A stretch of 13,397 nt of DNA from contig JBOFLG010000270.1 in assembly GCA_051657745.1 (NCBI GenBank), positions 1 through 13,397 on the forward strand, given 5' to 3'. The stretch's first letter is position 1. Every line of letters starts with the position of its first letter. The DNA is from JBOFLG01 sp051657745. Lineage in GTDB: Bacteria > Actinomycetota > Actinomycetes > Actinomycetales > Dermatophilaceae. The notes under the pieces were generated by a model. The model was given only the letters and a program-made list of their open reading frames with translations, had not been told where the DNA came from and did no database searches. A program made the translations under genes and the position numbers. This document shows positions 6,951 through 12,624 of this stretch, piece after piece.

Positions 6951-7601
6951 ATGAAGTACGTGGTTCCCGCCAAGCGCTCCTCGACAAGGGTGCCGGATAA
7001 GAACTTCCGGCCATTCGCCAACGGCAAGTCACTGATGGACATCATGGTCGAGAAGTACCTGCGCCTGGACGACGCCCAGCAGGTATACGTGTCGTCCGAG
7101 GACCCGTGGGTCGAGGAGTTCTGTGACCGGCACGGCGTCAACTACCTGCCGAGGCCGGAGCACCTCACCGCCAACTCCTACCCGTATCAGTCCGTGGTGA
7201 ACCAGGTGTGCCAGCAGCTCCCGGGTGATGACGACGTCATGTGGTGCCACGCCACGGATCCATTTTTCGATGACCACGCCTCGGTCAAGGAGATGTGGAC
7301 CACCCGAGCCGAGAACACCGACTCGCTGGTGGTGGTGTATCCGATGAAGGACTACCTCCTCGACGAGAATTTCAATCCGCTCGGGTTTGGCTTCGGGCCA
7401 TGGCATCGCCCCTCCCAGGAACTGCCCACCTTCTACCTCTTCGGCCTTACCTGCTCCATCCTGACTCGGGCCGTGGCCACCTCGATCGGCGTTGTCGGGG
7501 CACACCCGCAGTGGTTTACCGCGACGAATCACACCATCGATATCGATACCCAGGACGAGTTCGATGTCGCGGCCCAACTGTACGAACTGACGCACCGATG
7601 A
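6951..7601 (+). CDS. CMP-sugar-synthetase-like cytidylyltransferase
   Basis: A 216-residue nucleotidyltransferase of the NeuA/KdsB/PseF group, which joins CMP from CTP to an acidic sugar or related acceptor. The N-terminal CTP-binding signature is KYVVPAKRSSTRVPDKNFRPF (residues 2-22), equivalent to the IPARxxSxRxPxKN loop. VYVSSED (46-52) and LPRPEHLTAN (66-75) correspond to the VSTDD and RPxxLA blocks. The C-terminal TIDIDTQDEFDVAAQLY (195-211) is the metal-binding IDIDxxxD block of the family. The length is typical of the short single-domain enzymes. Start ATG 6951 has GAAAGGA 10 bases upstream and places the signature at the N-terminus. Its stop overlaps the next start as ATGA. No other sialic-, Kdo- or pseudaminic-acid gene is present, so the acceptor is unclear; related cytidylyltransferases also activate phosphonates and phospho-alcohols. 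Confidence 0.85.
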   Translation: MKYVVPAKRSSTRVPDKNFRPFANGKSLMDIMVEKYLRLDDAQQVYVSSEDPWVEEFCDRHGVNYLPRPEHLTANSYPYQSVVNQVCQQLPGDDDVMWCHATDPFFDDHASVKEMWTTRAENTDSLVVVYPMKDYLLDENFNPLGFGFGPWHRPSQELPTFYLFGLTCSILTRAVATSIGVVGAHPQWFTATNHTIDIDTQDEFDVAAQLYELTHR

Positions 7602-8833
7602 CGACTCGGACGACGGCCGCAACGACGAGGACCTCGGATGACGATGCCGTACGGATGGCGCGCGCCGTCTCTGCGTTGGTGCGCGTCCCGAGTGTCAATC
7701 CGCTTCACCAAGGTCCGCGGGCGCTGGAAGCCGGCCCGGTCGGCGAAGCAGCGCTCGCCCACATCGTCGCTGACGAGTTGACCCGGCTGGGCGCCGACGA
7801 CGTCATCCTCGACGAGGTCATGCCAGGCCGCCCCAACGTGTACGGAACGGTGCGCGGGAGGACCGACCGGCTCGTCGTTGTCGATGTGCACACCGACACG
7901 GTCTCGGTCGAACACATGACGGACGCGCCCTTCGACGGTCGAGTGGAGGCGGGGTTCGTCTGGGGGAGAGGCGCCCTGGACACCAAGGCCACCTTGGGGG
8001 TTCTGCTCACCCTGATTGATGACTGGCGCCGCGCCGGGCTCGCCCCCGAGCCAACGTTGCTCGTGGCCGCCACCGTGAGCGAGGAGGCTGGCGGCCTGCT
8101 CGGCGCTACCCGGTTCCGAACCTGGGCACAGGAGCACGATCTGCAGATCGACCAGATTCTTGTCGCTGAGCCGACCAACCTGCGGCCAGTCCACGGCCTG
8201 CGCTCCCTGGTCCTTGCCGAGATCACCACCCACGGGGTATCGGCCCACTCGGCACAGCCCCAATTGGGCGTCAATGCGGTCGAGGCGATGGCACCCGTCG
8301 TGGCGGCCATCACCCGGGAGGGCGACCGGCTGCAGTCCCGTCGGGGAGACACCGCGCTTGGCGGCGGCAGTATCTCCGTCACCCAGATAGCGGGTGGTCA
8401 GGGCAGCAACATCGTTCCCGACCGATGCTCGATCACGGTCGGGCGCAGGACCGTCCCGGGTGAGTCTCCAGCCGAGGTCCTGCGCCACCTCGATGACCTC
8501 GCGCGGGCTGCGAGTCCAGTACCGTGCACCACGAGGTCGTTGCTGCCGAACGCGCCTGATGGCCAACCGGGCTGGCCGGCCTTCTACCAAGACCCGGCGA
8601 GCGACGTGGTCACACTACTCGCCGAGGTCTGTGGCACCCGGCCGGATGTCGCTCCGTTCGGGGCGAACGCACTTCGCTACTCGGGTCTGGCACGCGAGGT
8701 CGTCGTCTTTGGGCCCGGCTCCATCGACTTGGCACACCAGGCAACCGAGCGGGTCGCGATTGCCGACCTGGCACGGGCCGCGGATGCCCTGAAGGCGTGG
8801 CTACAGCCCGCGCGTCCGCGAGTTCGACCATGA
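7598..8833 (+). CDS. M20 family metallohydrolase (ArgE/DapE/CPG2-like deacylase)
   Basis: A 411-residue di-zinc amidohydrolase of the M20 family, which removes acyl groups from amino acids or cleaves C-terminal amino acids. All expected active-site residues are visible: His98 with Asp100 in DVHTDTV, bridging Asp128 in GRGALDTKA, the general base and ligand pair Glu162-Glu163 in SEEAGG, Glu191 in VAEPT, and the last ligand His380 in AHQATERV. The dimerisation domain lies between about 200 and 310 and includes THGVSAHSAQPQLGVNAVEA. Length is normal. The start at ATG 7598 gives a 4-base ATGA overlap with the cytidylyltransferase gene; the open frame extends far upstream inside that gene but carries no M20 features there. 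In this setting it may remove an acyl protecting group or release an intermediate from a carrier, as ArgE and LysK do in arginine and LysW-type pathways. No carrier protein gene is visible. Confidence 0.9.
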   Translation: MTTRTTAATTRTSDDDAVRMARAVSALVRVPSVNPLHQGPRALEAGPVGEAALAHIVADELTRLGADDVILDEVMPGRPNVYGTVRGRTDRLVVVDVHTDTVSVEHMTDAPFDGRVEAGFVWGRGALDTKATLGVLLTLIDDWRRAGLAPEPTLLVAATVSEEAGGLLGATRFRTWAQEHDLQIDQILVAEPTNLRPVHGLRSLVLAEITTHGVSAHSAQPQLGVNAVEAMAPVVAAITREGDRLQSRRGDTALGGGSISVTQIAGGQGSNIVPDRCSITVGRRTVPGESPAEVLRHLDDLARAASPVPCTTRSLLPNAPDGQPGWPAFYQDPASDVVTLLAEVCGTRPDVAPFGANALRYSGLAREVVVFGPGSIDLAHQATERVAIADLARAADALKAWLQPARPRVRP

Positions 8834-9642
8834 CCGCGGCACCACCCACGGTGCGGCCCGGTGGCGAGTTCCGCTCGACGGAGGAAGTCATCGACCTGAT
8901 CACCGAGCCCATCCAGCAATACACGCGAGGATGGATGCTCGACCCGAGCACGAATGATTACGGCGTCAGCCTCGGGTTCGAGACGGGGGCGCAGTTCTGG
9001 GTCGTCGGGAGGGCTGGGGTCTTGGGCTCCTGTCCCGCCGAGATCGCCGCCGCCGCCATTGCGTTCGAGGCGCTCCCGGTGGTGCGGGGAGCCTGGGATG
9101 CCGTCCCGACGGGACTGACCCATCGTGAGGTCGCCACGCACTATTGCGCCCAACCCGTTGCCTGGGCAGAGCGGGCGTTCGCAGACTTGGATGACGACAC
9201 CGTCACCCGGGTCGATGCGCTGGGGAGTCGAGTAGTCGCGGCCGCACCGGCATCCCTCGGGGTTCTCTTCGCTGGATGGCGGCTTCTCCCCCGTCCCTCG
9301 TCGCTGCGCGGCCGGGTCGGGCTGACGATCCATCTGCTCCGAGAACTCCGAGGGGCTGCGCACATCTGCGCGATCTCCGCGTGCGGTCTCACTCCGCTCG
9401 ACGCCGTCCTGGCGGCGCCCCATCCGCCGCCACGAACCGGACCGGCCTACGCGGAGCGGATGGGGTGGGTGGGCCCGTTCCGGAACCCGGCCGAGATCCG
9501 GGACGCTCGCCTCCGCGCCGAACAACTCACCACGACCATTCTCGCGCCGTTCTACGACGTGCTCTCCCCGAACGAACTCGAGGACCTCAGTTCGTCCCTG
9601 GTTCACCTCTGTACCCATGGGCTCGGCGGGGCACGCCCATGA
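8830..9642 (+). CDS. SCO6745-like family protein of unknown function
   Basis: A 270-residue soluble protein without signal peptide or membrane helices. It resembles the actinobacterial SCO6745-type family: an N-terminal stretch rich in Ala and Pro after GFETGAQFWVVGRAGVLG, a VLGSCPAEIAAAAIAFEALP helix, and especially the conserved LLRELRGAAHICAISACGL (about 175-193), which matches the LREHRGDAHIAAL hallmark. A helical C-terminal part follows (MGWVGPFRNPAEIRDARLRAEQ, with repeated short helices). The biochemical role of the family is not established to my knowledge. Some members are annotated as helix-turn-helix-like, so a regulatory or substrate-binding job is possible. It is coupled to both neighbours by ATGA overlaps (start ATG 8830 in the M20 stop, its own stop in the LmbE start). 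That firmly places it inside the same translation unit as two deacylases, and suggests a pathway role rather than a bystander. Confidence 0.65.
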   Translation: MTAAPPTVRPGGEFRSTEEVIDLITEPIQQYTRGWMLDPSTNDYGVSLGFETGAQFWVVGRAGVLGSCPAEIAAAAIAFEALPVVRGAWDAVPTGLTHREVATHYCAQPVAWAERAFADLDDDTVTRVDALGSRVVAAAPASLGVLFAGWRLLPRPSSLRGRVGLTIHLLRELRGAAHICAISACGLTPLDAVLAAPHPPPRTGPAYAERMGWVGPFRNPAEIRDARLRAEQLTTTILAPFYDVLSPNELEDLSSSLVHLCTHGLGGARP

Positions 9643-10418
9643 CCGGGGCACACCGAGAACCCACCTCCGACCTGCGTCCCCTGCCCCGACGCTACGACCG
9701 CGTGCTGGTGGTGACCGCCCATCCGGACGATGCGGAGTACGCCTTTGGCGGGACGCTCGCTCGGCTCGTCGAGTGCGGGAGCGACGTGGTGTATTCAGTG
9801 TGCACCGACGGCACCCTTGGCGGCGAGGATCCCAGCGTCTCAGCGACCGACCTCGCCGACCGCCGACGAGCCGAGCAACGCCGCGCAGCAGCCCGTCTCG
9901 GGGTCGGAACAGTGACCTTCCTGGGCCTTGACGACGGTGCGCTGGTGGCCGACCTCGGGCTCCGGATGACGCTCAGCAGGGTGATCCGCTCGGTTCGGCC
10001 GGACCTCCTCCTCACCCACCAACCGCTGCGGTCGCTCGTCTTCCCGATCGGCGCTTCCCACCCCGACCACCTCGCCGTTGGTGAGGCAGCGATGTGCGCC
10101 GCGTTCCCAGACTCAGGCAACCCACGCGCGTTTCCCGAGCTACTCGAGGAGGGACTCGCCCCCCACGCCGTGTCCGAGATCTGGGTGCCAGGGCTGGAGC
10201 ACACGTCGTTCCACGTCGGGCTCGAACGCTGGCATGCGGAGGCGAAGGCGGAAGCGATTCTTTGCCACCAAAGCCAGTTCGAGAGGTCACCGTCCCCCGC
10301 CGAGGACATTCACTGGGTCTGGGACCGGATGGCACTGTACGGCCCGGCTGCGGAGGCGGAGTGGGCCGAAGGATTTGTGCGGATCGTCTGCGGAACGGCG
10401 GCAGGGCCGGTCGACTGA
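9639..10418 (+). CDS. PIG-L/LmbE family zinc deacetylase
   Basis: A 259-residue member of the PIG-L/LmbE family (MshB, BshB, LmbE), zinc enzymes that hydrolyse N-acyl groups, most often N-acetyl from a glucosaminyl residue. The metal and catalytic motif AHPDD is at residues 27-31 after VLVV, giving ligands His28 and Asp31. The third ligand is His144 in SHPDHLAVGEAA. CTDGTLGG (55-62) and QPLRSLVFPIG (128-138) line the usual substrate pocket. Length is normal. Start ATG 9639 overlaps the previous stop as ATGA; the open frame upstream of it is antisense-like sequence inside the SCO6745-like gene. Its neighbours contain no mycothiol or antibiotic aminosugar genes, so it is not obviously MshB. It could deacetylate an N-acetyl amino sugar or a conjugate activated by the cytidylyltransferase. 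It ends the four-gene overlapping unit; a 99-base gap follows. Confidence 0.9.
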   Translation: MTGAHREPTSDLRPLPRRYDRVLVVTAHPDDAEYAFGGTLARLVECGSDVVYSVCTDGTLGGEDPSVSATDLADRRRAEQRRAAARLGVGTVTFLGLDDGALVADLGLRMTLSRVIRSVRPDLLLTHQPLRSLVFPIGASHPDHLAVGEAAMCAAFPDSGNPRAFPELLEEGLAPHAVSEIWVPGLEHTSFHVGLERWHAEAKAEAILCHQSQFERSPSPAEDIHWVWDRMALYGPAAEAEWAEGFVRIVCGTAAGPVD

Positions 10419-10499
10419 CGGATGTGAGATCACCCGTGCGACGAGCCTGGCCGACCGGCAACAGTCAGGGCTACACACAGCCGATGTCAACTCACCCAT

Positions 10500-10506
10500 A
10501 GAAAGG
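10500..10506 (+). promoter_or_regulatory. Ribosome binding site of the ATP-grasp gene
   Basis: AGAAAGG lies 11 bases before ATG 10518 and only 5 before the in-frame GTG at 10512. The spacing to ATG is close to that of the related GAAAGGA site at the cytidylyltransferase gene (10 bases), so ATG is preferred, but GTG remains possible and would add two residues. The preceding gap 10419-10499 shows no clear promoter. Confidence 0.5.
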
Positions 10507-10517
10507 TCCGTGTGACG

Positions 10518-11828
10518 ATGAGTGCACCACGGATGGACGCGACCCCGGGGACCGTTCCCGCCTTCCTCCTCTACGGCAGCAACAAGGTCCTCACGCGGTA
10601 CCCGGAGTTGTACCGCACGCTGAAGGACCGAGGCCTCACCCCCCTGGTCCTGACCGAGCCCGACGAGCGGGAGGGTCGACTTCCTCAACTCATGAACGAC
10701 CCTTCCCACCTCTTGTCGTCGATCGGCGAGGTCGGATTTCACGAGCGTGACGACCTCGATGGGATCCTGCACACCGTCGCGCAGTGGACTGATCGCTACT
10801 CCATCGCTGGCGGATTCTCGATCGGCGAGTACTTCGTGGAGGCGTCGGTCGTCGTGAACGACTACCTCGGCGTTCCCACACCCGGACTACGCGCCGGGCG
10901 AGTGTGCCGAAACAAGCACCTCCAGCGGGTGTATCTCGCGGATTTCTCACCGCGATCGTGGATGGTCACGCCGAAGCGTCGTGCTGATGATTCAGCCCTG
11001 CCCGACCTGGCGGACGGAGTCATCAAACCGGTAGGACGCAACTCGAGCTCTGGCGTCTATCGCTTCACCGGCCGCACGGACATGCGGCGGCACCTTTGCT
11101 CCTACCCCGACCATGAGGTGTTGCTCGTCGAAGAATTCGTCGAGGGCAACGAAGTCTCCGTCGAGGCACTCGTCCAGCACGGAAAGGTCATATTCTCAGG
11201 GATCACCCAAAAATTTGTCGGAGACGGGTTCGTCGAGGTGGGCCATGAGTTCCCCGCAGATCTCTCCCCGGCCCATACTCGCGCCCTCCTCGATGCAAAC
11301 GAACGGATCCTCGCGCGGCTGGACTTTCGCGACGGAATCTCGCACGCGGAGTTCAAGATAACGAATGAGGGTGAGGTGCGCCTGATGGAGATTGCCGCGC
11401 GGTTCCCCGGCGACAGCATCGTCGGCCTGTACAACCTCGCAACCGGCGCGGCACTCACTACCGCGATCGTCGACATCGCCCTTGGCTATCCCGCGGCCCA
11501 TCCCGAACCAGTTCGCCACGCAAAGCAGGTCTTTGTTGTCCCGGAGCCGGGGACACTCACCGATGTCGTCGCCGGGGGCGACCTAGGTACGGAGGTGAGG
11601 TGGTACGACGAGGCGTGGATGTGGCCGGAACTCCTCGAGACTTCTGCTGATGCGCCCCCGGAACTTCGCGTCATCATGTGCGACAAGGCCGTCGGGGACG
11701 CGGTCGGAGAGATGGAGAACTCCTTTGATCGGGTTCTCACCTTCGTTGTCGATGCCCCGACCCGTCGCGAACTCCGTGAGTTCGCGACCACTGTTGAAGC
11801 CGCGATCGACGTCCGAACAGTTCCCTGA
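10518..11828 (+). CDS. ATP-grasp carboxylate-amine ligase
   Basis: A 436-residue ATP-grasp enzyme of the type that activates a carboxylate as acyl phosphate and joins it to an amine (L-amino acid ligases and relatives). The N-terminal pre-ATP-grasp domain runs to about residue 125 (FLLYGSNKVLTRYPELYRTL; YSIAGGFSIGEYFVEAS). The ATP-binding fold then shows Lys133 in RVCRNKHLQR, Lys170 in GVIKPVGRNSSSGV with its glycine/serine loop, and VLLVEEFVEGNEVSVEA (201-217), which holds the adenine- and ribose-binding Glu residues. Glu278 in SHAEFKIT and Glu291 in LMEIAARFPGDS are the Mg-binding residues, with Arg295. The C-terminal 100 residues form an extra domain as in larger ligases. It probably makes an amide or peptide bond in the final product and is the only bond-forming ligase in the cluster. 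It is the last plus-strand gene before the repeat and hairpin region. Confidence 0.9.
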   Translation: MSAPRMDATPGTVPAFLLYGSNKVLTRYPELYRTLKDRGLTPLVLTEPDEREGRLPQLMNDPSHLLSSIGEVGFHERDDLDGILHTVAQWTDRYSIAGGFSIGEYFVEASVVVNDYLGVPTPGLRAGRVCRNKHLQRVYLADFSPRSWMVTPKRRADDSALPDLADGVIKPVGRNSSSGVYRFTGRTDMRRHLCSYPDHEVLLVEEFVEGNEVSVEALVQHGKVIFSGITQKFVGDGFVEVGHEFPADLSPAHTRALLDANERILARLDFRDGISHAEFKITNEGEVRLMEIAARFPGDSIVGLYNLATGAALTTAIVDIALGYPAAHPEPVRHAKQVFVVPEPGTLTDVVAGGDLGTEVRWYDEAWMWPELLETSADAPPELRVIMCDKAVGDAVGEMENSFDRVLTFVVDAPTRRELREFATTVEAAIDVRTVP

Positions 11829-11865
11829 CGTCGTCATCCCGGATCCACCGAGCCGGGCTGACGCG

Positions 11866-11892
11866 CCGGGGTCACCGGGGTCGCCGGGGTCG
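11866..11892. repeat. 9-bp tandem repeat, three copies
   Basis: CCGGGGTCA, CCGGGGTCG and CCGGGGTCG follow one another directly, 37 bases after the ATP-grasp stop codon. They merge into the hairpin at 11885-11901. Low-complexity G+C-rich runs of this kind are common between actinobacterial genes. Confidence 0.8.
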
Positions 11893-11901
11893 CCGGCCCC
11901 G
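11885..11901 (+). terminator. Weak candidate terminator after the cluster
   Basis: CGGGG (11885-11889) can pair with CCCCG (11897-11901) across a 7-base loop, and a short T run (AGAGTTTGG) follows. The stem is only five pairs and the T tract is poor. A second possible hairpin, CCCGG/CCGGG at 11838-11857 with a 10-base loop, lies just upstream. Their position right after the last cluster gene is the main argument for a terminator role. Confidence 0.35.
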
Positions 11902-11967
11902 AGAGTTTGGACACGCCAGCCCCCTCGGTGTGTGACTCGGACCTGCGCTGCTGGCATCCTCTGCACC

Positions 11968-12129
11968 GTGACCTCGCGCCCTCGCCGTTTCGCGCCATCG
12001 CCAGTGCAGTCCAGACGACCCGACCCACTCGTGTGGAGTCAGGCCCTCAAGGAAGCCGGCGGCGACGCCCGCCGCCTCAAACTTCTCGCCGACGGAACGG
12101 TGCTCGTCCTCAGGCGAGTCGACACCTGA
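11968..12129 (+). CDS. Small hypothetical protein (53 residues)
   Basis: Reading from GTG 11968 gives 53 residues. The first 20 are basic and Pro/Arg-rich (RPRRFAPSPVQSRRPDP). The rest, LVWSQALKEAGGDARRLKLL followed by ADGTVLVLRR, looks like a compact folded unit: a helix, a polar turn and a terminal beta hairpin. I recall small proteins with this LVW-AL-GGDA-RL plan in actinobacterial mobile elements, but I cannot name a function. The upstream open part of the same frame (back to about 11650) lies antisense-like within the ATP-grasp gene and is not credible. No strong ribosome binding site is visible, so the start is uncertain. It converges with the minus-strand hypothetical gene 39 bases away. 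The alternative is a chance open frame in G+C-rich DNA. Confidence 0.5.
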   Translation: MTSRPRRFAPSPVQSRRPDPLVWSQALKEAGGDARRLKLLADGTVLVLRRVDT

Positions 12130-12168
12130 CCAGAAGACTCGGGTACACCTCGTGAGGGAGCGTGTGGG

Positions 12169-12495
12169 TCACCACGTGAGCGCGAAGACGACCCGAACGC
12201 TGGCCACGATGATGCGCTCGCCGGGGACTGGCAGCCGGTGGCGGTCGAGGTCGAACCAGAGGCCTTCGTCGCAGAGGTGGACGTACCACCGCTGACCGTC
12301 CGACTCGACATACGGGTCGGAGATGATCCGCACATCGACGACCCACTTCGTCGGCGCGATGATCACCGCAGCCCGGCCGATCAGGTCGGTACTCTCGCCG
12401 GTGATCGGCTGGAATGTCGGTGCGGGGGGCGGCGCGACCGGGACAAACAGGTCGCCCTCCGGCGTCAACTCGGGATACCGGGCAATCTCCAACAC
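12169..12495 (-). CDS. Hypothetical protein next to the cell-wall hydrolase gene
   Basis: The minus-strand frame ends with TGA at 12171-12169. From GTG 12495 it encodes about 108 soluble residues. There is an N-terminal Pro-rich stretch (VPVAPPPAPTFQP), then a mixed alpha/beta core with IIAPTKWVVDVRIISDP, RWYVHLCDEGLWFDLD and a hydrophobic C-terminal strand VRVVFALTW. GAGGAGG lies about 11 bases before this GTG, which is why I chose it. GTG 12507 directly abuts that site, and a TTG at 12594 would extend the protein by 33 residues. It lies just downstream of, and on the same strand as, the M23 hydrolase gene and is probably co-transcribed with it. I do not recognise the family. Context suggests an accessory gene of a conjugative element. 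Confidence 0.6.
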   Translation of the reverse strand: MLEIARYPELTPEGDLFVPVAPPPAPTFQPITGESTDLIGRAAVIIAPTKWVVDVRIISDPYVESDGQRWYVHLCDEGLWFDLDRHRLPVPGERIIVASVRVVFALTW

Positions 12496-12624
12496 GACGT
12501 GGCCCACCTCCTCACCACCAACGGGCACACCGCCCCAGAATGCCCGACGCCGCCGACATCCGCTCGGCCGGTCGGGCGCATCGCCATCCGACAATCCTGC
12601 GCAACGCTACCCCTGCGCTCCGAA

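Noticed and set aside
5288..7000. Plus-strand open frame of 570 codons, longer than the genes it crosses.
   Set aside because: Arg/Gly-rich low-similarity sequence that overlaps the end of the flavin oxidase, all of the MFS exporter and the start of the cytidylyltransferase, each of which has clear motifs.
7529..8590. Minus-strand open frame of 353 codons, and a similar one at 8677-9651.
   Set aside because: Both lie opposite the M20 and SCO6745-like genes and lack any recognisable domain. Their length is explained by high G+C.
1776..11828. A phosphonate antibiotic pathway, suggested by the cytidylyltransferase and dioxygenase.
   Set aside because: No PEP mutase, phosphonopyruvate decarboxylase or phosphonate-specific motif is visible in the window. 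It remains possible only if such genes lie elsewhere.
7598..11828. A LysW-type amino-group carrier pathway, suggested by the ATP-grasp ligase and the M20 deacylase.
   Set aside because: No acidic carrier protein with a C-terminal EDWGE-like tail, no kinase, no reductase of the ArgC type and no aminotransferase are present.
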